DNA from: an uncultured beta proteobacterium
GTDB lineage: Bacteria > Pseudomonadota > Gammaproteobacteria > Burkholderiales > Burkholderiaceae
NCBI GenBank assembly: GCA_903909925.1
Contig: CAIVXR010000008.1
Coordinates: 1-5,139 of the forward strand
DNA: 5,139 bases
Direction of reading: 5' to 3'
Shown here: one piece after another, positions 1-5,139 of the stretch
How positions within the stretch are numbered: position 1 is the first letter of the stretch
Layout of the letters: the number at the start of each line of letters is the position of its first letter
Program-made: the position numbers and the translations under genes
Notes under the pieces: model-generated
Told to the model about the DNA's origin: nothing
Databases searched by the model: none
What the model saw: the letters and a program-made list of their open reading frames with translations, nothing else

Positions 1-4
1 AAGC

Positions 5-1759
5 ATGACTTTTGCATTGCACGGAATTCCGGTATCAAAAGGTATTGCTATTGGCAAGGCGGTACTGATTTCGCGCGCAGCATTAGAGGTTAGCCACTAT
101 TTAGTTGAGCCTGGCAAAGAAGAGTCTGAAGTACAAAAGCTATTGGATGCTTTTGATCAAGTTCGCGAAGAGCTCAGTCGATTGCGCCAAGGTTTGCCTA
201 AAGATGCGCCGCAAGAAATGGCTGCTTTCCTGGATGTGCACGGCATGATTCTCGCTGATCCTGCTTTGACCGAAAAGCCAATGAAATTGATTCGCACTGA
301 GCGTATGAATGCTGCTTGGGCTTTAACAACCGAATTAAATGATTTGTTAGAGCAGTTTGCTGAAATCGAAGATCCTTATTTAAAAGAGCGCGCTCATGAT
401 ATTCGGCAAGTGGCTGAGCGTGTTGTTAAGGCCTTAAACATGCAGCAAAAGAATTCACTAGATAGCGCTGACATTATGTCGACTAGCGATCTTGGTATTG
501 ATTCTATTATCGTGGCACACGATATTGCCCCTCACGATATGTTGCGTTTCAAGGAGTCAGCATTCACAGGCTTTGTAACAGACCTTGGCGGTAAGACATC
601 TCATACTGCTATTGTGGCCCGCAGCATGGAAATTCCTGCGGTAGTGGGCGTTCGTCATGCCAGCGAAATGATTCGCCATGGTGATTGGTTGGTTTTAGAT
701 GGTGAGCAAGGTGTGGTCGTTGTTGCTCCAGATGAGAAGCTGCTTGAGGAATACCGGAAACTACAAACGCAGGATTTAAAAGAGGCTCGCAAGTTAAAGC
801 AACTCAAGCACTCGAAAACTGAAACAGCTGATCGTGTTGAGATTGAGTTATTTGCCAATATTGAATTACCTGAGGATGCAGTTCAGGCAATGAAATTAGG
901 TGCTGTAGGGGTCGGTTTATTTCGCTCTGAGTTTCTATTCATGGATCGTAAGCAAGCGCTGCCAGACGAGGAGCAACAATTTTTTGAGTACCGCCGTGTG
1001 GTGGATTTGATGCATGGTTTACCAGTCAATATTAGAACGATTGACGTTGGCGCTGATAAGGCCTTGGGTACAGGTGGTAACGATGTATCTCAGACCGGTA
1101 CATCACCATTAGGTTTGCGGGCAATTCGCTGGTCCCTCACTGAACCAGAAATCTTTTTGAATCAATTGCGGGCAATTTTGCGCGCTTCCGCATTTGGTCA
1201 GGCTCGCATCATGATTCCAATGTTGGCTCACGCTAAAGAAATTGATGAAACTTTCCGCTTAATTGAAAAAGCCAAGCAACAGCTCCATCAACGTGGCCAG
1301 GCATTTAATCCCAATATTCAAGTGGGTGCCATGATTGAAATCCCGGCTGCAGCCTTAGTGTTGCCTCTATTCATTAATCGTTTCGACTTTTTATCTATTG
1401 GCACAAACGATTTAATTCAGTACACCTTAGCAATTGATCGTGCTGATCACGCTGTGGCGCACCTATACGATCCATTGCATCCAGCAATTTTGAATTTGCT
1501 TGCCAATATTATTGAGCAAGCTAAGCGTGCTAATGTTCCAATTGCGGTATGTGGCGAGATGGCTGGCGATCCTACTTTGACAAGGTTATTGCTTGGTATG
1601 GGATTAACTGACTTCTCGATGCACTTTAGTCAACTATTATTGGTCAAACGCGAGATATTAAAAGCGAATGTAGGCCTATTAAAGTCTCGTGTACCAAGGG
1701 TACTCAAAGCATATGAGCCCGAGGATCAGGCTAAGGCATTAGAACGTTTAATGGCTTAG
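5..1759 (+). CDS. ptsI: Phosphoenolpyruvate-protein phosphotransferase (PTS Enzyme I)
   Basis: Enzyme I is the cytoplasmic first step of the phosphotransferase system: it autophosphorylates from PEP and passes the phosphate to HPr. The 584-residue product is close to E. coli EI (575). The N-terminal half holds the helical HPr-binding part and the phosphohistidine domain, with active-site His200 in GGKTSHTAIVAR. The C-terminal PEP-binding barrel shows Arg307 in GLFRSEFLFM, Arg344 in RTIDVGADK, GTND at 466-469, and catalytic Cys516 in VCGEMAG. All expected catalytic residues are present, so the protein should be active. Only AAGC precedes the ATG, so the ribosome site and any upstream ptsH lie outside the window; the MTFALHGIPVSKGIAIG start fits the family. 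In related betaproteobacteria EI usually follows HPr and an EIIA, often serving regulation rather than sugar uptake; that role is inference here. The stop overlaps the convergent moeB-like gene by 4 bp. Confidence 0.97.
   Translation: MTFALHGIPVSKGIAIGKAVLISRAALEVSHYLVEPGKEESEVQKLLDAFDQVREELSRLRQGLPKDAPQEMAAFLDVHGMILADPALTEKPMKLIRTERMNAAWALTTELNDLLEQFAEIEDPYLKERAHDIRQVAERVVKALNMQQKNSLDSADIMSTSDLGIDSIIVAHDIAPHDMLRFKESAFTGFVTDLGGKTSHTAIVARSMEIPAVVGVRHASEMIRHGDWLVLDGEQGVVVVAPDEKLLEEYRKLQTQDLKEARKLKQLKHSKTETADRVEIELFANIELPEDAVQAMKLGAVGVGLFRSEFLFMDRKQALPDEEQQFFEYRRVVDLMHGLPVNIRTIDVGADKALGTGGNDVSQTGTSPLGLRAIRWSLTEPEIFLNQLRAILRASAFGQARIMIPMLAHAKEIDETFRLIEKAKQQLHQRGQAFNPNIQVGAMIEIPAAALVLPLFINRFDFLSIGTNDLIQYTLAIDRADHAVAHLYDPLHPAILNLLANIIEQAKRANVPIAVCGEMAGDPTLTRLLLGMGLTDFSMHFSQLLLVKREILKANVGLLKSRVPRVLKAYEPEDQAKALERLMA
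1731..1759. repeat. Imperfect inverted repeat (hairpin) spanning the convergent ptsI/moeB stop codons
   Basis: CTAAGGCATTA (1731-1741) and TAATGGCTTAG (1749-1759) are complementary at 10 of 11 positions, with one G-G mismatch (1736/1754). In RNA the stem can extend inward by a G-U and an A-U pair, leaving a three-base loop. The right arm contains both stop codons: TAG of ptsI (1757-1759, +) and TAA of the moeB-like gene (1756-1758, -). Neither strand has a T-tract after the stem, so this is not a standard intrinsic terminator. It could pause RNA polymerase, protect 3' ends, or be chance. The repeat itself is read directly; any function is inference. Confidence 0.5.
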
Positions 1760-2508
1760 TGTGCTTTACCGCAAACTGAGCACTCAGGATTGCGAGAGAT
1801 TTTGAATTCATCTATTTGGGTAGTGCGAGCATTCCAAAGCAGCATACGACCTACTAAGACTTCACCAAAACCAATCAGTACTTGTATTGCTTGAGCTGCT
1901 TGTATAGCGCCAATAATTCCTACTAGTGGCGAGAAGATGCCCATTGAGGAGCAACTGACTTCTGCAAAATCATCATCCGGTGCAAAGATACAGGCATAAC
2001 AAGGGGATGCGGCATTACGTGGATCAAAGACGCTAATCTGTCCATCAAAGCCAAGCGCTGATCCAGAAACCAAGGGGGTGCGATGCTTTACGCAACTGGC
2101 ATTAATTAAATGACGGCTTGCAAAGTTATCAGTGCAATCTAAAACTATATCAACGCTTGGTAATAATTCATCAAGAAGTGCTGCCGTTGCTTTAGCTTCA
2201 ATGGTTTCAATTTGAATGCTAGCATTTAGCTGTTGCAAGAATTCCTTCCCAGAATTTACTTTACTTTTACCCACACTTTTTTCAGTGTGCATGATCTGGC
2301 GCTGTAGATTAGTCAGCTCAACTTGGTCATGGTCCATCAGTGTGATGTGACCAATACCAGCAGCAGCCAAGTAAGGAGCTGCTGCGCTTCCAAGACCGCC
2401 AGCTCCGATTACTAGGGCGTGGGATTTTAAAAGTGTTTCTTGGCCTGCAATATCGATTTCTTCAAGGAGTAAGTGCCTTGAGTAGCGCAGTAACTGCTCA
2501 TCATTCAT
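1756..2508 (-). CDS. moeB: MoeB/ThiF-family E1-like sulfur-carrier adenylyltransferase
   Basis: Family members use ATP to adenylate the C-terminal Gly-Gly of a small ubiquitin-like sulfur carrier (MoaD for molybdopterin, ThiS for thiamine) in the cytoplasm. From the ATG at 2508 the product has 250 residues, against 249 for E. coli MoeB, and aligns along its length. Visible: R11 (LRYSRH), nucleotide-binding GAGGLG at 35-40, DHDQVELTNLQRQ at 59-71 including R70, K83, and CTDN with D127. Zinc-binding pairs are C170/C173 (CYAC) and C243/C246 (CSVC). C186 occupies the position of E. coli MoeB C187 and ThiF C184. An in-frame TTG at 2514 would add two residues; I prefer the ATG because homologues start near MNDEQLLRYSRH. 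It lies 15 bp after ctpA, probably as the last gene of gpmA-ctpA-moeB. Whether MoaD or ThiS is the partner cannot be decided because no carrier gene is visible. Confidence 0.92.
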   Translation of the reverse strand: MNDEQLLRYSRHLLLEEIDIAGQETLLKSHALVIGAGGLGSAAAPYLAAAGIGHITLMDHDQVELTNLQRQIMHTEKSVGKSKVNSGKEFLQQLNASIQIETIEAKATAALLDELLPSVDIVLDCTDNFASRHLINASCVKHRTPLVSGSALGFDGQISVFDPRNAASPCYACIFAPDDDFAEVSCSSMGIFSPLVGIIGAIQAAQAIQVLIGFGEVLVGRMLLWNARTTQIDEFKISRNPECSVCGKAH

Positions 2509-2530
2509 GTGCAAACCATTAAATTACTCA
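2505..2530 (-). promoter_or_regulatory. moeB translation-start region with SD-like GAG and four-codon mini-ORF
   Basis: No Shine-Dalgarno sequence sits at normal distance from the moeB ATG (2508-2506). The only candidate, TTGAG at the 3' end of ctpA, lies 7 nt before a different, out-of-frame ATG (2519-2517). That ATG opens a four-codon frame (M-V-C-T) whose TGA (2507-2505) overlaps the moeB ATG as ATGA. This allows termination-reinitiation from ctpA or from the mini-ORF, which would be inference. The in-frame TTG at 2514 is an alternative moeB start with a spacing of 12 nt, longer than usual. Confidence 0.3.
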
Positions 2531-3957
2531 AGCTTGGATGAAGAGCGCTTCACCGGCTGACCATTAATAAATGCAACAGCTTGCGAGAGCATGAAGTCAT
2601 CTGCACTGCCAAGTTCAGGCGGCTTCTTATTCTTATCTTTCTCTTTTTCTTCAGGGGTTTTCTTCGCATTCTTTTCTTCAATGCGTTGCAACTCTTCGAG
2701 ACGACGTTGCTCCCGATCTTTAATCAACTTATCTTCAGCAGATTGCTTATTACGCAGATGCTTTTCACTATCGATTTCACGAGTAATGAGGACATCATCT
2801 GGATCGCCATCTTTATTTTGATCAACCGGGATATCTGGTTTAACACCAAACGCCTGAATCGATTTTCCACTTGGTGTGTAGTAGTAAGCAGTGGTGATCT
2901 TTAGTGCGGAATCATTTGTCAGTGGACGTACAGTTTGGACAGAACCTTTACCAAAAGTTGTTTTGCCAATAATGGTTGCGCGTTTGTAGTCTTGCAATGC
3001 GCCAGCAACAATCTCTGAAGCAGAAGCTGAATAAGCGTTGACCAATACAACCATCGGTAGTTTTTTGAATATCTCGGGAACGCCAGCTAATGGATCGCCA
3101 GGTTCGCTGAGGCGGTACATCGCTGGTGTGGCATTAAATATTTGCTTAGAGTCAGGTGCTTGACCTTTGGTAGAAACAACCACTACATCAGCAGGTAAGA
3201 AGGCTGCAGCAACGCCAACTGCACCTTGCAGGAGGCCACCACCATTGTTTCTTAGATCTAGGATGATGCCCTTCAGTTTTGGATCCTGATTGGCAAGCTC
3301 TGTTAATTTTTTAGCAAGGTCTGGAACAGTTCGCTCCTGAAAGCTTGTGACTCTAACCCACGCAATATCGTTATCTAAGATCTTTGCTTTAACAGACTGA
3401 ACTTTAATTTCTGCGCGCGTGATAGTGACTGGAAAACTTCGCTCCTCGCTCTTGCGATATATGGTTAAAGTAATCTTAGTACCAGGCGTACCACGCATAG
3501 TGCGAACTGCTTTATCTAGTGACATCCCACGCACTGGCTTATCATCTAAGCGAGTAATTAAATCGCCTGCTTGCAATCCAGCACGTGCAGCAGGACTATC
3601 TTCAATCGGGTTAAGAACTTTAACAACGCCATCTTCGGAGGTGATTTCGATTCCGAGACCAGCAAATTTTCCTGATGTTGCTTCTTGCATTTCAGAAAAA
3701 TCTTTTTTGTCTAAAAAGGTGGAGTGTGGATCCAGACTGCTAACCATACCTTTGACAGCATCAGTTAAGAGTTGCTTATCTTCGATTGGCTCAACATATT
3801 CACGTTTGATTTGCGCAAAGACATTAGAGAGTGTGCGTAGTTCATCGAGCGGCAGCTGAGCGCCTTGTTGGGCAGTTGCCGACAGTTGGATAGTAGCTGC
3901 AATGCCAGCAATCAAGCCGACTGCAATAAGAGCAAAATTTTTCAGAAATTGGCGCAT
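2524..3957 (-). CDS. ctpA: Exported S41-family C-terminal processing peptidase (CtpA-type)
   Basis: This is a tail-specific serine protease with a Ser/Lys dyad, acting in the periplasm; family relatives trim or degrade envelope proteins such as peptidoglycan hydrolases. The 477-residue product begins with a Sec-type signal: MRQFLKNF, a hydrophobic stretch to about residue 22, and a possible signal peptidase I site after ATA (27-29). It could instead remain as an anchor. A PDZ domain (about 96-168) carries the GLGIEI peptide-binding loop at 100-105. The S41 core (about 195-380) has catalytic Ser312 in SASASEI, Lys337 in TFGKGSVQ and Gln341, spaced as in E. coli Prc (S430/K455). A very charged Lys/Glu/Arg-rich stretch (about 394-447), probably helical, precedes a short C-terminal segment with DDFMLSQA. 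It starts 14 bp after gpmA; GAG lies just 2 nt before the ATG, so coupling to gpmA is likely. No partner lipoprotein gene is visible. Confidence 0.95.
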   Translation of the reverse strand: MRQFLKNFALIAVGLIAGIAATIQLSATAQQGAQLPLDELRTLSNVFAQIKREYVEPIEDKQLLTDAVKGMVSSLDPHSTFLDKKDFSEMQEATSGKFAGLGIEITSEDGVVKVLNPIEDSPAARAGLQAGDLITRLDDKPVRGMSLDKAVRTMRGTPGTKITLTIYRKSEERSFPVTITRAEIKVQSVKAKILDNDIAWVRVTSFQERTVPDLAKKLTELANQDPKLKGIILDLRNNGGGLLQGAVGVAAAFLPADVVVVSTKGQAPDSKQIFNATPAMYRLSEPGDPLAGVPEIFKKLPMVVLVNAYSASASEIVAGALQDYKRATIIGKTTFGKGSVQTVRPLTNDSALKITTAYYYTPSGKSIQAFGVKPDIPVDQNKDGDPDDVLITREIDSEKHLRNKQSAEDKLIKDREQRRLEELQRIEEKNAKKTPEEKEKDKNKKPPELGSADDFMLSQAVAFINGQPVKRSSSKLE

Positions 3958-3971
3958 AGCTCTATTTAACC

Positions 3972-4661
3972 CTAGTTCAGAAAAAAGTGTTGAATGGGTT
4001 TGAGATTGTCATCAAGCTCATACACAAGAGGTACACCATTAGGGATATTTACTTCCATAATGGCTTCATCAGACATTTGATCTAAGTATTTAATTAAAGA
4101 GCGAATACTGTTGCCATGTGCAACTAAGAGCACGCGTTTACCAGCCTTTAGTGCAGGTGCAATCGATTCATTCCACAAAGGAAGTACGCGCTCAACATTA
4201 TCTTTGAGGCACTCACCCAGAGGAATATCAGTGGTATTGAGTTTTGCATAGCGTTGATCATTTTTAGGATTGAGCTCATCGCTAGGCTCTAGTAATGGCG
4301 GTCTAACATCATATGAGCGACGCCAGATATGAACTTGCTCGTCACCATATTTAGCAGCAGTCTCTGCTTTATTAAGACCAGTAAGGGCGCCGTAATGACG
4401 CTCATTCAATCGCCAGCTATGCACCACAGGAAGCCACATTAAATCCATAGAGTCTTGAATGTGCCAAAGTGTGCGAATAGCACGTCTTAGGACTGAGGTA
4501 TAGGCCACATCAAACTCATAGCCAGCTTTTTTGAGGTTTTCACCAGCCAAGAGGGCTTGCTCTATGCCTTTTGGGGTTAAGTCAACGTCGGCCCAGCCAG
4601 TGAAGCGGTTTTCAAGGTTCCAGGTAGATTCGCCATGACGAATAAGGACAAGTTGTTTCAT
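3972..4661 (-). CDS. gpmA: 2,3-bisphosphoglycerate-dependent phosphoglycerate mutase
   Basis: GpmA interconverts 3- and 2-phosphoglycerate in glycolysis and gluconeogenesis through a phosphohistidine intermediate. The 229-residue product matches dPGM from its first residues: LVLIRHGES at 4-12 with phosphohistidine His9, NRFTGW at 18-23, Arg60, LNERHYGAL at 85-93 with Glu87, WRRSYD at 113-118, and AHGNS at 181-185 with His182. NGVPLVYELD (208-217) is also typical. It is full length at the N terminus but stops at QHFFLN, about 20 residues short of E. coli GpmA (250), so it lacks the flexible C-terminal tail over the active site. No frameshift explains this: ctpA begins 14 bp later. It is probably the first gene of gpmA-ctpA-moeB. 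The start codon lies 22 bp from the divergent rhodanese ATG, without a clear Shine-Dalgarno sequence, so its mRNA leader must be short unless the promoter lies inside the rhodanese gene. Confidence 0.96.
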   Translation of the reverse strand: MKQLVLIRHGESTWNLENRFTGWADVDLTPKGIEQALLAGENLKKAGYEFDVAYTSVLRRAIRTLWHIQDSMDLMWLPVVHSWRLNERHYGALTGLNKAETAAKYGDEQVHIWRRSYDVRPPLLEPSDELNPKNDQRYAKLNTTDIPLGECLKDNVERVLPLWNESIAPALKAGKRVLLVAHGNSIRSLIKYLDQMSDEAIMEVNIPNGVPLVYELDDNLKPIQHFFLN

Positions 4662-4671
4662 AGAGCCATTC

Positions 4672-4677
4672 TATAAT
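4672..4677 (+). promoter_or_regulatory. Perfect -10 box (TATAAT) for the rhodanese-grxC transcript
   Basis: TATAAT matches the sigma70 -10 consensus exactly and lies in the 22-bp gap between divergent start codons. Normal spacing puts transcription start near 4684, the A of the preferred rhodanese ATG, implying a leaderless or nearly leaderless mRNA. This agrees with the lack of a Shine-Dalgarno sequence there. No good -35 is seen (the 17-bp position reads CAAGTT) and there is no extended -10 TG, so an activator or a different promoter is possible. Confidence 0.45.
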
Positions 4678-4701
4678 CGGGTGATGAACTTTCTTACTCA
4701 A
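4673..4701 (-). promoter_or_regulatory. Candidate promoter for gpmA-ctpA-moeB
   Basis: On the minus strand TTGAGT (4701-4696) and GATTAT (4678-4673) are separated by 17 bp, each matching 4 of 6 consensus bases. The predicted start is near 4666, about 5 nt before the gpmA ATG. The -10 shares bases with the opposite-strand TATAAT, so the two promoters could not be occupied at the same time. This is the best match I found, but weak matches are common and the true promoter could lie deeper in the rhodanese gene. Confidence 0.25.
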
Positions 4702-5100
4702 ATTGATAATTTAGCGCTTATTGCCCTCCTGATGGTTTCGGGTGCCGCGCTTTTCCTACCGACATTATCTACGCTTATTGGCGGAAAAGGCTTGTCGCCC
4801 ACCGAGGCTACTATTTGGATTAATCGTCGTAAGGCCTATGTTTTAGATTTGCGCTCTGAAGAAGCATTTAAAGTGGGCCGGCTTCCCGGGGCTAAATTGA
4901 TTAACCCAGCTGAGATTTCTGCTGCGATTGAGAAGCTCAAGCTAGATCGTAAGAACCCGCTAGTACTCGTATGTGAAACTGGCTCCCACTCTCGCAAGGC
5001 TCTTGCAGAGGTTAAAAAACTCGGTTTTGTGGATGTTGGAACCTTAGATGGTGGCGTGCAGGCTTGGAAACAAGCCGCCCTTCCATTGGTGAAGCAATAG
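4684..5100 (+). CDS. Membrane-anchored single-domain rhodanese (YibN-like)
   Basis: Single-domain rhodaneses carry sulfane sulfur on a cysteine persulfide. From the ATG at 4684 the product has 138 residues. A single membrane segment (about 10-32) follows a short N terminus with no basic residue. Positive residues (GGK, INRRK) follow it, suggesting N-out topology with the rhodanese domain in the cytoplasm. The domain (about 38-138) shows YVLDLRS with D55 and R57, catalytic Cys97 opening the CETGSH loop, and the closing DGGVQAW motif. A GTG at 4681 would add one residue. I prefer ATG because the TATAAT box would start transcription there. grxC begins 4 bp after the stop, matching the yibN-grxC-secB order of gammaproteobacteria. 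The physiological sulfur donor and acceptor are unknown; the adjacent glutaredoxin suggests thiol or persulfide handling, which is inference. Confidence 0.9.
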   Translation: MNFLTQIDNLALIALLMVSGAALFLPTLSTLIGGKGLSPTEATIWINRRKAYVLDLRSEEAFKVGRLPGAKLINPAEISAAIEKLKLDRKNPLVLVCETGSHSRKALAEVKKLGFVDVGTLDGGVQAWKQAALPLVKQ

Positions 5101-5104
5101 ACCT

Positions 5105-5139
5105 ATGCCTCAAGTAATAATGTATAGCACCCAAGTTTG
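5105..5139 (+). CDS. grxC: Glutaredoxin 3, 5' end only (cut by window edge)
   Basis: Eleven complete codons (MPQVIMYSTQV) and the first two bases, TG, of a twelfth are present. The sequence fits the first strand of class I glutaredoxins, where the next residues are normally the CPYC redox motif; TG is compatible with Cys. The ATG lies 4 nt after the rhodanese stop, with no strong Shine-Dalgarno sequence, indicating coupled translation in one operon. The gene order rhodanese-grxC (then usually secB) supports the call. Glutaredoxin 3 reduces disulfides and glutathione mixed disulfides in the cytoplasm. The active site is outside the window, so the assignment rests on the N-terminal match and synteny. 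Confidence 0.72.
   Translation, partial: MPQVIMYSTQV

Noticed and set aside
655..858. 67-codon open frame on the minus strand inside ptsI
   Set aside because: It is antisense to well-conserved EI coding sequence, Ser/Cys/Thr-rich, with no recognisable domain. A shadow frame.
1760..1800. Intrinsic terminator downstream of ptsI
   Set aside because: No GC-rich stem followed by a T-run is present; the nearest structure is the imperfect repeat at the stop codons, which has no T-tract.
2509..2514. TTG start for the moeB-like gene, adding two residues
   Set aside because: ATG two codons later fits family N termini and is the stronger initiation codon. TTG is kept only as an alternative.
2581..2904. 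Two plus-strand open frames (2581-2904, 2591-2821) rich in Phe, Leu and Ser that look like a membrane protein
   Set aside because: They are the antisense of the Lys/Glu-rich end of ctpA; lysine and glutamate codons read backwards give Phe, Leu and Ser. An artefact of composition.
3419..3859. 146-codon plus-strand open frame inside ctpA
   Set aside because: It is antisense to the PDZ and N-terminal regions of ctpA, Ser/Arg-rich, with no known motif. A shadow frame.
4649..4654. -35 element for the TATAAT at 4672
   Set aside because: CAAGTT at 17-bp spacing does not resemble TTGACA, and 15-18 bp spacings are no better, so no -35 is claimed.
1..5139. CRISPR array, insertion sequence, tRNA/rRNA, riboswitch, defence island or unknown multi-gene system
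   Set aside because: Nearly every base lies in recognisable housekeeping genes, with gaps of 22 bp or less. No regular repeats, transposase motifs or structured RNA were seen.

Overview
This 5.1 kb window is ordinary, gene-dense core chromosome. Protein families, moderate base composition and gene order suggest a betaproteobacterium of the Burkholderiaceae, most like Polynucleobacter. That placement is recalled family and synteny knowledge, not a database search. I saw no mobile element, CRISPR array, tRNA/rRNA gene or foreign-looking island, and no undescribed multi-gene system. The points worth a second look are small-scale: gene junctions, start sites and a missing protein tail.

Layout, left to right: (1) ptsI on +, phosphotransferase Enzyme I, essentially complete with only four bases upstream of its ATG. 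(2) A three-gene cluster on the minus strand, transcribed right to left: gpmA (2,3-bisphosphoglycerate-dependent phosphoglycerate mutase), ctpA (exported S41 C-terminal processing protease) and a MoeB/ThiF-type E1-like adenylyltransferase. Gaps of 14 and 15 bp suggest one transcript. ptsI and moeB converge and overlap by 4 bp at their stop codons, inside an imperfect hairpin. (3) On +, divergent from gpmA, a membrane-anchored single-domain rhodanese (YibN-like), followed after 4 bp by the first codons of a glutaredoxin-3 gene (grxC) cut by the window edge.

No stretch of 300 bases lacks a gene; the largest gap is the 22 bp between gpmA and the rhodanese gene. That gap holds a perfect TATAAT placed so that transcription would begin at or beside the rhodanese ATG. 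A weaker minus-strand promoter for gpmA shares the same bases.

Functionally the genes are mixed housekeeping: PEP-dependent phosphotransfer (EI), the glycolytic step just before PEP formation (GpmA), envelope proteolysis (CtpA), sulfur-carrier activation (MoeB-like), and sulfane-sulfur/thiol chemistry (rhodanese, glutaredoxin). A phosphoglycerate mutase divergent from rhodanese-grxC parallels the gpmM/yibN-grxC-secB locus of gammaproteobacteria. Here a non-homologous mutase sits in that place.
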